64,000 nucleotides of DNA, from the NCBI GenBank assembly GCA_965224765.1, contig CBDDAC010000014.1:124001-188000 (forward strand), written 5' to 3'. This DNA comes from CAZDBA01 sp965224765 (GTDB lineage Bacteria; Planctomycetota; Planctomycetia; Pirellulales; Pirellulaceae). Shown one piece after another: positions 1-9,647 of this stretch (position 1 is the stretch's first letter; every line of letters begins with the position of its first letter). The notes beneath the pieces are model-generated. The model was given only the letters and a program-made list of their open reading frames with translations, was not told the origin of the DNA and did not search any database. A program made the position numbers and the translations under genes.

Positions 1-1
1 C

Positions 2-385
2 CGTGCACCAGATATCAAACCGCAAACCACGGAAAAGTCTCCGTCGATGGTCGGACGATGGCGGGCAGGGATTGCGCGAACCAAATCAACATTAGTGAAA
101 AGGATGATCCGTATACTGCTGGGTGCTGAAGCCGAGCGGGCGTTCGAAGTGGCCGTTTTCCGAAACCAGGGAGAGATTCACCAATGGATGTACGACCGAT
201 TCTCATTGCGTGAGCTTTGCCAACAGATAGGGTTTGCCAATTTTCAAGTTAGCTCGGCATTCGAAAGTGAGATCGAGGACTACGTGGACTTCCAACTGGA
301 CTCGATTGGTAACCAGATTCGCAAACCCGATTCATTATTTGTCGAGTGCCAAAAGCCGGCTCTGAGCATGCGTGTGTCGGCTTGA
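2..385 (+). CDS. SAM-dependent methyltransferase, C-terminal part (cut by window edge)
   Basis: The frame is open from base 2 without a stop, so the gene begins before the window; the first in-window ATG (47) is probably internal. The C-terminal segment contains GEIHQWMYDRFSL, then LCQQIGF, AFESEI and RKPDSLFVE. This arrangement is characteristic of a family of class I SAM-dependent methyltransferases often found near glycosyltransferases. The SAM-binding part lies outside the window, so the call rests only on the C-terminal signature. The next gene starts about 295 bases downstream on the same strand, with no obvious coding between. Substrate unknown. Confidence 0.6.
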   Translation, partial: RAPDIKPQTTEKSPSMVGRWRAGIARTKSTLVKRMIRILLGAEAERAFEVAVFRNQGEIHQWMYDRFSLRELCQQIGFANFQVSSAFESEIEDYVDFQLDSIGNQIRKPDSLFVECQKPALSMRVSA

Positions 386-679
386 AACAGGACCTCAAGT
401 GCTGGAAATAGAGGCACCGTGGATTCTCAAAACAATTTTCAATCGCTGTCACATGACAGTGGAAAGTGAGCGGCAGGAACACTCGAACATCGGATTCTTC
501 GCTTAGTTCACCGATGAGATTGAACCGATTGCCGCTACCTTCAATTGAGACTCACTCTTTGGCGAATTCGTTTCAAATATCGACGAAATTGGGCAGCTGG
601 TTGCTGAGGGTCTGTACGTTTTCCGATGAAACTCTTCTAATATCGCGTTCCAAACAACGTCTTTTTAGAACCGAATTCG

Positions 680-1573
680 ATGGCAAGCATCTCGATGCCT
701 CAAAGTCAAAACTCCTCCTGGCAAAGCGACTACCCGTTCGCATCCAACTACCTGCAATTGGAACGTGGCCGACTCCACTTTGTGGCTGAGGGGGACGGCG
801 ATCCAGTTCTGATGGTGCACGGAAATCCAACTTGGTCGTTTTATTATCGGAACCTGGTGAGATCCCTTTCACGTACGCACCGGGCAATTGCTCTGGATCA
901 TATCGGATGCGGGCTGAGTGACAAACCTTCTGTCTATCCCTATACGCTTGACCAGCACATCGATAACCTTTCGACGTTGATTAGCTCACTTGATTTGAAC
1001 AATGCAACATTGATCGCACATGACTGGGGCGGTGCAATCGGGCTGGGTGCGCTCCTCAAGCATCGAACCCGATTCAAAAGAATAGTTCTGTTCAATACCG
1101 GAGCATTTCCGCCACCCTATGTTCCCTGGCGAATTCGAGCGTGCCGGATTCCTTTGCTGGGACGGCTGGGAGTCCAGGGACTAAACCTGTTTGCGCGAGC
1201 TGCGGTCAGGATGGCGACCACGCGCCCCGGTGGGCTTGAGGCAAAAACGGCAGCAGGTCTGTTGGCTCCCTATGACAATTGGAGCAACCGAAAAGCGATC
1301 TATCATTTTGTAAAAGACATTCCGACCCGTTCTTCGCATCCCTCATGGAAGACGCTGAGTCATATCGAATCTCAGTTGCCAGAACTTACTGAGATGAAAA
1401 AGTTGCTCGTATGGGGAATGCAGGATTGGTGCTTTCGTCCCGATTGCCTGGAGCGTTTTATTCAGCACTGGCCCGATGCGAGAGTGCAAGCGATCGAGTC
1501 GGCGGGGCATTACGTGGTGGAAGATGCTGCCGACCAGGTTTGCCAAGAAGTCCAGCAGTTTTTGGGACAATGA
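680..1573 (+). CDS. oleB: OleB-type alpha/beta hydrolase (haloalkane dehalogenase superfamily)
   Basis: A 297-residue alpha/beta hydrolase. Visible motifs: HGNPTWSFYYR around residues 47-57 (oxyanion region), DHIGCGLSDKP at 73-83, nucleophile elbow HDWGG with Asp115, WGMQDWCF with Asp249, and GHYVVEDA with His277. Asp115/Asp249/His277 match the haloalkane-dehalogenase-type triad. The DHIGCG and WGMxDWCF signatures are those of OleB, which decarboxylates the beta-lactone intermediate of long-chain olefin synthesis. The stop overlaps the next gene's start as ATGA, so translation is probably coupled. An OleA-like thiolase lies 58 kb downstream; OleC and OleD are not in the window. The alternative is a generic dehalogenase-like hydrolase. 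Confidence 0.75.
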   Translation: MASISMPQSQNSSWQSDYPFASNYLQLERGRLHFVAEGDGDPVLMVHGNPTWSFYYRNLVRSLSRTHRAIALDHIGCGLSDKPSVYPYTLDQHIDNLSTLISSLDLNNATLIAHDWGGAIGLGALLKHRTRFKRIVLFNTGAFPPPYVPWRIRACRIPLLGRLGVQGLNLFARAAVRMATTRPGGLEAKTAAGLLAPYDNWSNRKAIYHFVKDIPTRSSHPSWKTLSHIESQLPELTEMKKLLVWGMQDWCFRPDCLERFIQHWPDARVQAIESAGHYVVEDAADQVCQEVQQFLGQ

Positions 1574-2439
1574 GACCTGCAAGTTCTATCGGTGACCTTA
1601 CACCGGGCGGTATCGCAACGTTGGCCTGTTTGATGGAGGTGTCGGCGCCTAAACCGGGGAACGTTCATCGCGGTGCCGACTTTGCGGATACCTCGTTCTA
1701 TGATTTTCAAACAAGCGCGGTGATTCTTGGGCAGACCATTGATCGATGCCTTGACCGCCCGATTGGGGAAATGATTCTGGAATGTGTTCGGGCGAATCGG
1801 TGGCACGTCGGGAAGAATACCAATCTAGGGATGATTCTCCTGCTTTGCCCTTTGGCAAAATCCATTCGGTTAGATGACTCCAGCTCATGTCGCCTTGATC
1901 AAGATTTGACGGGGAATACATTGAGTCAATTGGACCGCCAGGATTGCAGTGATGTCTACCAAGCCATTGGGTTGGCTGCACCAGGAGGTCTGGGCGAAAG
2001 GGAAACGATGGATGTGGCCAAGGCTGCACCGGAGTGCCTGATTGCTGCCATGCGAGATTCAGAAGACCGCGATTGGGTTGCCCGGCAATACTCTCGAAAC
2101 TTCGAGACGGTTTTTGATCATGTCATTCCGATGATTGTCGAGTCACAGAAAACGACCGATGCTCACGAAGCGATCGTGGTGGCACACGTCCAGACCATGG
2201 CAAAGTTTGCCGATAGTCTGATCGCCAGAAAGTGCGGTGAAGCGACTGCCATACATTCTCAACAGCTCGCCCAGAAATGTTTGGAGCAGTTGGATTCGAA
2301 ACCCGATTTTTGGGCAGCTGTTCGCGAGTTGGATTTTTGGTTGCGTAGTGACGGGAATCGTCGAAACCCTGGCACGACCTCCGATCTGATTGCAGCGGCC
2401 TTGTTTACCCTGATTGCCAATGGAAAACTAAAACGATGA
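1570..2439 (+). CDS. Triphosphoribosyl-dephospho-CoA synthase-like protein (CitG/MdcB family) of H4MPT-type gene clusters
   Basis: About 289 residues from the ATG at 1570, chosen because it overlaps the upstream stop as ATGA; the frame is open further upstream but inside oleB. The family signature is present near the N terminus: SAPKPGNVHRGADF, then GKNTNLGMILLL about 60 residues later. CitG-family enzymes make the prosthetic-group precursor of citrate or malonate decarboxylase, but no such decarboxylase is seen here. Homologues are recurrent members of bacterial tetrahydromethanopterin gene sets, where their reaction is not settled to my knowledge. The following PTPS-like gene and the operon at 39-45 kb favour the H4MPT context. 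It overlaps the next gene by an ATGA. Confidence 0.75.
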   Translation: MRPASSIGDLTPGGIATLACLMEVSAPKPGNVHRGADFADTSFYDFQTSAVILGQTIDRCLDRPIGEMILECVRANRWHVGKNTNLGMILLLCPLAKSIRLDDSSSCRLDQDLTGNTLSQLDRQDCSDVYQAIGLAAPGGLGERETMDVAKAAPECLIAAMRDSEDRDWVARQYSRNFETVFDHVIPMIVESQKTTDAHEAIVVAHVQTMAKFADSLIARKCGEATAIHSQQLAQKCLEQLDSKPDFWAAVRELDFWLRSDGNRRNPGTTSDLIAAALFTLIANGKLKR

Positions 2440-2945
2440 AAAAAGAATTTCGCGTAGCGCTTCAAAAAGAGCAGCTGATTTTTAGTGCGGCCCATTTCAT
2501 TACGTTTGTTGATGCAAAGGGTGCGGTGATCTGCGAGCAACTGCACGGTCACAATTATCGTGTGAAGTGTGAAGTGTCAGGGCCGCTAAATGATCATGGA
2601 TACGTCGTTGATTTTATTGCGCTCCGCGACAAGCTGATGCAGTTGGTCGCTGATTTGGATCATCATGTTCTGTTGGCAGCCAAGCACCCAGACATCGAAG
2701 TAAAAGCCGATTCAAAAGAAGTCGTGGTAAGCTGCCAAGGGAAACGATGGGTTTTTCCTTTGGAAGATTGTGCGCTTCTTCCCATCGCCAATACAACTGC
2801 GGAGTTACTAGCCAGCTATCTGGGAGAGCGGCTCGTTGCGTCTGGTTTGTTGGGCGATGGAGTTTCCGAACTGTTGGTCGCTGTCGACGAGAATGAAGGT
2901 CAATGGGGCGAATGCCGAATTGCATTGGAGTCGCCTGAGCTGTGA
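2436..2945 (+). CDS. 6-pyruvoyl-tetrahydropterin synthase / QueD-family protein
   Basis: A 169-residue T-fold protein. His20 (SAAHF) plus His37 and His39 in HGHNY form the zinc ligands, and Cys33 gives the CxxxHGH motif of catalytically competent PTPS/QueD enzymes. The middle has DHGYVVDFIALRDKL and LDHHVLL, and the second half has the family's PTAE-like stretch (IANTTAELLA) and a late Glu in VDENEGQW. It could act in pterin side-chain processing for H4MPT or make carboxytetrahydropterin for queuosine; its position directly after a CitG-like gene favours the former. Its ATG lies in the ATGA overlap with the upstream stop, completing a three-gene coupled operon. No clear terminator follows. 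Confidence 0.85.
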   Translation: MKKEFRVALQKEQLIFSAAHFITFVDAKGAVICEQLHGHNYRVKCEVSGPLNDHGYVVDFIALRDKLMQLVADLDHHVLLAAKHPDIEVKADSKEVVVSCQGKRWVFPLEDCALLPIANTTAELLASYLGERLVASGLLGDGVSELLVAVDENEGQWGECRIALESPEL

Positions 2946-3217
2946 ATGAATTCTGGTTTACCGTATTGGATTTTGATTGGTCGTTGAGATGTTTTACTTC
3001 TAGTGGTCAGTCAAAGATAAGGATTGTGGCCGGAGTGCCGGAACCAACCGGCGCCGTCGTCTGCGGAATGTTCGTTTGCGTTGCACTGCTTCGTCGTCGA
3101 CGGTAGCCGCGATCAAGAATCGTTGCATCAAATGCAGGACGCTTGTCTGCTTCAACCCACTCGAGGCTGTGACTTTTTCATTTTTACATGAAGCAAAAAC
3201 TTTGAGCAGTGGTCTAT

Positions 3218-3278
3218 GGAAACCCGACGCGTCAGCGAGGACGTGTCGGGTTCGTCCTCGCTGACGCGTCGGGTTTCC
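3218..3278. repeat. Long hairpin repeat, family B
   Basis: The arms GGAAACCCGACGCGTCAGCG and its reverse complement flank a short centre, giving a near-perfect hairpin of about 60 bases. Closely related copies occur at 25634-25694 and 25888-25948. The wide spacing and sequence variation fit a dispersed palindromic element rather than a dedicated terminator. Confidence 0.8.
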
Positions 3279-3429
3279 AAAAAAAAGGTCTCTTTGGATC
3301 TCCTTCGGTTTCTCCGCTTCCTCCTGCTTCAATTTTTTAGCTCTCCGACGGAATGAGTGGGTGCTTCGCATCCTCACTCGGGTTCCTCTGGCTTGTCGGC
3401 ATTTGTCACAGAGTGACAATTTCTTTTAG

Positions 3430-3450
3430 CCCCAGACTTTTAGTCTGGGG
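3430..3450. repeat. CCCCAGAC...GTCTGGGG palindromic repeat, family A
   Basis: An 8-base inverted repeat (CCCCAGAC / GTCTGGGG) with a 5-base loop, followed by TAACAGCC. It is one member of the most abundant dispersed repeat in the window; others are at 26176, 28680, 28924 (interrupted by an IS), 30969, 31123 and 31456. Confidence 0.85.
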
Positions 3451-4328
3451 TAACAGCCCACCCAAAAGCCAGAGTCGCGGGAGCGACGGCATCCGTGATT
3501 CCACGTCCAATTTAAAGGTTCGCCCACGAAATGAGTGGGTGAATACGGTTAGGTTTGCATCCTCGCTCTAGCTCTTCAGAATGGCTCGCCCATGTCTCGG
3601 TCCCCATGTTTCAGCCTCAATCTGCTGCGCAGGCCGAAACGATGGTGACGCGGAATGGGCTACGGGAATCATTCGTTGGGGGTAGTAGGTAGCCTTTTTG
3701 AAGAAATTGCGAACTGATGTCCAGTTGGAATCATGCGAAATCCACACCTAAAGCTGGGAAGTCTGGCAAGTTGTGAAACTCCACCCACCAATTTCGTGAA
3801 CGAGGCTACTTTTTTGGCATTGGGAAGTATTCATCAAACCACTGCAGTTCGTTCGGAGCTTAATCGCACTACGCATTTCAAAATATCTGTCTATGGAATC
3901 CTTTTTGATTGCATAAGACGACTTTGGAGCATAGCGATTGACCACTTCCGTTTCCATTTGACTTTATTGCGCACAACTCGTTGCACGATCGGTGTTTACA
4001 GCACGTCATCGAAATGAATGTGGAGTGATTTAAAGTTCATCGATTTGAAAGTTCAATGACCAATAAAGTTTCAATTCTTGTCACGACGAACGAGTCAGTT
4101 AGTCAATGAAAAGTATTCAGAGTTTGTTCTTGGAAAAAGTTTGCATTGATGTTTTGCTTTGCTAGAAACAGGAGTAACTTTTCAATGGCGAGTTGCTGTT
4201 CTGCAAACTTCGCCAGTCCATTCGGATCCAACAAACTCACTCCTTAGAGTCTCGTTGTTTGACAACGACAGGCTTTGACTTTTCTGCTTTTCTAATCACA
4301 ACTTAATATCCTGTTCAGGATCAATTCG

Positions 4329-7300
4329 ATGAACACTCAAGCTACCCGGTTCGGGTCTTGCCCGTTTCGCCGGCCACTTCAAGCAGCGGTTTTGTTGTTG
4401 CTGACCCTTCTTCCGACGACAGTTTCGGCTCAGTTGACCACCGAACCCTCTGTTGCTTTCAGCTACACCACCTGGAGTGGTGTACGGAGGATATGGATAA
4501 CACGGGGAGGGCGGGAGTTCTGGATGGTACGGAGGGGCGGTGACTTTACGGTGACCCAGACCAGTTCTATCGTTGGCGATAACCTTGTATGGAGTTGCGA
4601 TGTCACGTACGTAAATCCTCGAACACCAGGTCAACCAAGATCTTTCTGGAAATCCATCAATCATGGCCAAAGGACCAATGTCGTTCTCACGGAAGGTGTT
4701 GCACGTCATTTCTCTGGCTCTGTACGGGGTTCGCCAGGGTTATTCGCCACCACTCAGGCGCGGGCGTTATTCGCCCCTCCAGCGCGAGGGTTCTTTGACA
4801 CTCAGAATCGGCGAAAGAAGTCGAGGAACATTCACTGGCACTTGGACTTGGAGCAGCGCGAATCCTGATCCCGTGGTTACACCACACCCACCTGTCAGCC
4901 CTTGCAGTAATCGCGGCAGCTTTGGAGGGGGCGGAGGATGTGGAAATGACTCCAGATTCCAGAATATCTGCGCGCCCAACCCCAAACTGGAAACCTACGG
5001 ATGGAGAACCCACTATTCGGCCGCCAGTCAATCGTCCAGTGGTTGTAGTAGTTGCGGCGGTTCCGCTCCAGGAACTTCGGGTTCGGACAATCTGCTCAAT
5101 CTCAGTCATACCTTCATTCCCAGCAATCAAGCTTCGATTGGAAGCAGCTCTCCCGGCGTTTACTACAACTTCGACCAGCGGATTGAGTTCTATGAAGCGG
5201 GAGGCGACCAAATCGCAACGCTCTTTGATCCGATCTCACGCCGGGTGTACTACTATGAGTACAAGCCCTCCGAATCGGCCTATGTTTCACTGATCGATGT
5301 GGATGGCAGTGCTCAGGAATCCGATGCCGCCTTTAAGTTGCTTGTACTGGAAGATTCATCGGGCAACCCCGTTACCCATCCAAGCACAATCGCCACACAA
5401 ACGGTCTACGCGGTGGTGACCAGCCGTGAAGGCTGGACCTACAAGTCGGAGCTGGTGGACATCGATCCGGGAACTGGCGTCGCTCCTGTTTCTCGGCTGG
5501 CCGAGGTCACCAGCCCAACGGGCAAAGTCCAAACGTTGGCTTACAAGTTCAATCAAGGCGATCCGGCGCTGTCAGGAGCGCCCAAGAAGATCCTGCAAAT
5601 CGACACCATCAGCGATTGGCAAGGCAACACCGCCAGCTTTACCTACGATTCCAGTCAGCAAGCGGGGCGATGGGTCGTCTCGGATATCGATATCGTGGCT
5701 CAGGGACATGCTGGAACGGTCAATCGATCTCTGCGATACACCTACAACAGCAGTGGGCATCTGCATCAAGTTTTTCGAGACGTTTCGGGAGCCGAAGCCA
5801 CCGTGGGGACCTATACCTATGGAACGGACTCCGTTTGGCAAGCCGCCACCATTAACATGGATGAGCACTTCGGCGCCGTTCCCCGAAAAGAAAAGCTCTT
5901 TGTTTCTCAGGATTATCGCACCTGGAAGAACGGGCTGGTCAATCAATTCTCCAATGCGCTGATTGGCGCAGCCGATGGCGCAGGCACCCGAAACCTGATC
6001 GTCTTTCGTGATATCGACAATCCAGGCCGATACCGAGTTTTGGAAAACAATCAACTGACCGAATGGGATGCAGGAGTCTCGGTCATCGCTTGCAGTTCCT
6101 ACGCCACAGGAACGAGCCAGGGTTACGACAGCTTTACCAACATCCAATACGAAACCAATCATCCTCAGTATCTTGATGCCAACGGTAACCCACCCACAAC
6201 AAAGCAGGTTCTATTGGGGAGACCGGGCAAGGTCAAAGACGGCACGATCCGCTCTGCGGTCTCGCCCAGCTACGATTCTGACGGCAACGTAAGCCGAATC
6301 GACTACGCCGATACCTCTTATGAGCTGTGGCAATACGACGCCGACAATCAAGAGACTTACTTCCGTGACCGCGAGGGCATCGTCAATCTGACCCAGCGCA
6401 ACAACGACGGACAAGTTGTCCGAGTTGTGCGAGGCTTGGTTGACGTTTCGGGACCCGGCTCAGAAATCGCCGATACGAATACAACTCCCGTTCAAGAGAT
6501 CCGTGGCTACAACGCCCATGGTCAACTGGAATGGGAGGCAACCACGGCCTATGGCAGCGGAGCCGTCACTTCTCCAGCGGCCAATGTCCGTACCGATTAT
6601 ATCTACAGTGCCAACAAGCAACTGGAGAAAGTGCTCAGACCCTTGGCTCCCGGTCAATCGGCTCGACCAGAAACCCAGTACCAATGGGGGGCAATATCAC
6701 CAAGTCAACCAATCCAGCAGGAGTGGAAGCGACAAGCCAGTACGATACTTCGGGCCAGTATCAAATCAGCCAGATTCATGGAGCGAACTCGTCAACGCTT
6801 TTGGCCAAAACCAAGTTCACTTACGATCGTAGTGGACGTAGAGAATCAGTGATCGCACCGGGGATCAATGGGCTTCCCGATCCCAACCGCACCACAACGA
6901 CGTTCTACGATGCAGCTTGCTGCGGTCAAACGGTAGGAAGTCGTGATGCCTTGGGGCATGGTCAAATCCAAAGCAGCGATGCAACCGGGCGAGCCATCCA
7001 CAGCGCCCAAGTCGCCGACTATGACAGTCATAGTTCGCTCCTGAATCCACTCGACGCAAAGACCAACAGCGAAACCACCACTCGTTATCTGGACGATGGA
7101 AAAGTTCAATTCCGTACTCTGTGGACACAAGCCCTGGACGAACCCGTCAACCGAAACCTCCCGCAACTTGCGGGACTTGGCAAGCCGGCTTCATGGGGTG
7201 TTACCACCCAGTACGTTTATGACACGGTAGTTGGAGATGGCGCCGGTCTTGAAGCAACCACTGGCATCTACGTGGTTCAACTTTCCACCTCTCAGAACGT

Positions 7301-8714
7301 CAGCGTTTCGATTGCCGCCGCGATTACCAAACTGGGTGAAAGCATTGCCAGTGGCGGAGCCGATTTGTCGCTCTCGATTCACAACGGTAGTGCGACCTTG
7401 GTGATCAGCCCCGACGAAAAGACAATGCAAGCCAGCATCTCTGATGCCTCAGGGCGAACTGTGATGACCGCCTTGCTATCTGGACCCTCGGCGACCACTC
7501 CCAACCAACTGCTCGATTGGAACTGTACCCAATACGACCTGGTTTACAACCTGAATGGGGTTGGGAATGTCGAACAAGTCAAACAGATCGATTCCGATGG
7601 CAATGTGACCAGCAGCCTTCGTGACGGTTATGGCTGGGGCATTGGTTCTCTGGACCAGAACAGCAACCTGGCCCTGACCGTATTTAACTCAGGCGGGCAA
7701 CCACTTAAAGTCACCAATGCGTTGTCGCATGAGACGACTTATGTCTACGACTCGCTGGGACGTCAGATCTCCATGTCGACTCCCGCAGCAACTACCACGG
7801 CAGTTTACGATTCTACCACGGGGCAAATGACATCGCGTACTGATGGCAAAAGCAAGTCAACCAACTTCCAATACGGCGCATTGGGGCGGTCGACCATCAC
7901 AACGGATCGCCTGAACAAGCAGGCCAGTCGCAGCTACTACCGTACTGGTCAACTCGCCTCAGTCACCGATGCCGAAAGTCAAACAACCTGGTACGACTAC
8001 GATGTCATGGGGCGGCGTACGGAATTGACGCTCCACGCAATTAATGGAGGTACTCCCCAGGTGACGACCTATGATCACGATTCGGCAGGGCGAATGGAAC
8101 GAGTTACTTTGCACTCCGGTGCCAAACGAGAAATGACTTATGAGTTTTCAGGAGTCTTGGATAAAGTTGATTATTACAACTCAAGCTCTGCGCTGACTGG
8201 CACTGACGAATTCACCTACGATGCCTTTCTTCGCCGCACAGCTTCCAGCAGTGACGACAACGTCATCCACTCTTACACCTATACAGATCGTGGGCAACTG
8301 GATACCGACACGACAAACTACACGAGTCAAGACTATGTGGTGGATTATGACTATGACGGTCGGGGTCGTCTGAACAAGATCGCCTATCCATCTGGTCGAG
8401 AAGTCGACTATGCGTTTACCAACCGAGGTAAGTTGGACACGGTCGATTGGAATGGAACAGAAATCGAAAACCGAGCCTACGATGCTCTCGGGCGTATGAC
8501 CAGTAATGACCGGGCTTATGTTGACGAAACTCGTGTTTACGATAATGCGAACCGAGTCACTTCTATCGCCAACACCAATCTTGGCACCGCGACTTACACC
8601 TACGATGCAAACAGCAACAAGCTGGGTGAAACCTGGACAGGTAATTTATCAACTTGGAGCTTCACAACCGAAGATTCAGGCGCCTCCGATCCAGATGGTC
8701 CTACCCATTATTGG
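4329..8714 (+). pseudogene. Secreted RHS/YD-repeat protein, frameshifted and truncated by an IS3 element
   Basis: The ATG at 4329 is followed by a signal peptide (LQAAVLLLLTLLPTTVSAQ) and a beta-rich, Gly/Ser/Cys-rich N-terminal region. After about base 4790 the coding continues in the +1 frame to about 6690, then in another frame to 8714. Numerous YD repeats are visible (for example YDSDGNVSRIDYAD, YVYDSLGRQIS, YDYDGRGRLNKIAYP, YDALGRMTS), typical of large cell-surface or secreted RHS proteins. The second frameshift coincides with a six-G run (6686-6691); one more G restores TGG-GGG-GGC. The gene stops abruptly at the IS element, before any RHS core end or toxin tip. Its likely 3' debris lies downstream of the IS. 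Inactive as assembled unless the shifts are sequencing errors. Confidence 0.8.
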
Positions 8715-8763
8715 TGGACAGTGGTTAAGCTTTTTACTGCTGTTTACATGATGGAGATTAGAG

Positions 8764-9015
8764 ATGTCAGAACGTCGTATTTATTCATTGGAATACAAGC
8801 TTGAGGCGGTCAAATTGATGATTGAGAAGGGTCTGACGGCACGTCAAGTGGCGACAGACCTGGGCCTGGAAGTCAGCAATATCCGTCGCTGGAAAAAGAA
8901 GTATGGCGACCAGCCTTTAGAGAATGTTGAAACGGTTTCGCAGGAAATGAAAGTGATTCGGCAGCTCCAGGAGGAAAACCGTCAACTCAAGATCGAGCGA
9001 GATATTCTAAAAAAG
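8764..9015 (+). CDS. IS3-family transposase OrfA, 5' exon
   Basis: A helix-turn-helix protein (YSLEYKLEAVKLMIEKGLTA, then VSNIRRWKKKYGD) followed by a leucine-zipper-like segment (IRQLQEENRQLKIERDILKK). At codon 84 the intron begins. Joining 9015 to 11050/11051 gives the normal end, AIFANGSR and a stop at 11075-11077, so the spliced OrfA is 92 residues. Unspliced, translation runs into intron sequence and ends at 9063. The heptamer A-AAA-AAG used for the family's -1 frameshift ends exactly at the splice junction. Spliced RNA would restore both the heptamer and the transframe OrfAB fusion. Confidence 0.85.
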
Positions 9016-9647
9016 GTTGCGCCAGGAAAGTCTGGAAGAGGAGGATATTTGATGAGTTGTTGAATTGAAATCTTTTGCTGGAACCCAGTGAGTTAACCTC
9101 ACCCGGTAAAGCCTAACCAGCAGCCGGAAGCGAGTCTTGCGTGGTGTCCGGGTAACCGGCGCTGCGAAGCGTAGACAGCGATTCCAGAAGCCATGCTATT
9201 GAGCCTCGAAAGAGTACAATGTTGGAGCTTTCGTTTTCTTTTTAGCGGGAGCCATGCAACAACCGCGAAGTGGTTAGCGGCCTGTTGTCCGGCCGGGGTC
9301 GAAGAACATGTGCAGATGGATATTGGGGTTCCCCAGAAACCTGGGAGGCCCAGTTGTTTCCAAGTGAATCGTCCGGCGAGACCGGAATACCAACTCTCGG
9401 TCCGTTGTTTGAGTCTGTGGTGGCAACGGGAGAAACGAAATTAACCGCAGCACACTTGGTATTGCCAAGCGACGCGAACCGGAGCGAGGCAAGATGAACA
9501 AACGGGGAATCGGAGCATCCTGATAGTACCGTGGAATTCGGGGAACTTGCGACTCAGCGAGGACCCGATGGAGGGAAGCGGGATGTCACATCAAACAACC
9601 GATGTTGGGAACTACGGCGAGTGCACAGAAACTTGAATAACGTATCC

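Larger units (their letters stand above)
2946..4328. other. Intergenic region with palindromic repeats, no convincing gene
   Basis: About 1.4 kb. It holds the hairpins described separately at 3218-3278 and 3430-3450, two related segments containing AATGAGTGGGTG (near 3351 and 3529), and a start resembling the repeat ends seen elsewhere (TAGTGGTCAGTCAAAG near 3002). Short open frames here are mostly encoded by the repeats themselves. I see no ORF with protein-like composition or a plausible ribosome binding site. The promoter for the RHS gene at 4329 should lie in the AT-richer last 300 bases. Confidence 0.6.

Noticed and set aside
3000..4017. Several 60-140 codon frames between PTPS and the RHS gene
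   Set aside because: They cross hairpin repeats, lack ribosome binding sites and show no domain-like composition.
9531..9647. Upstream extension of the intron maturase
   Set aside because: The extra 39 residues are not protein-like, and family members begin near MKQRR.
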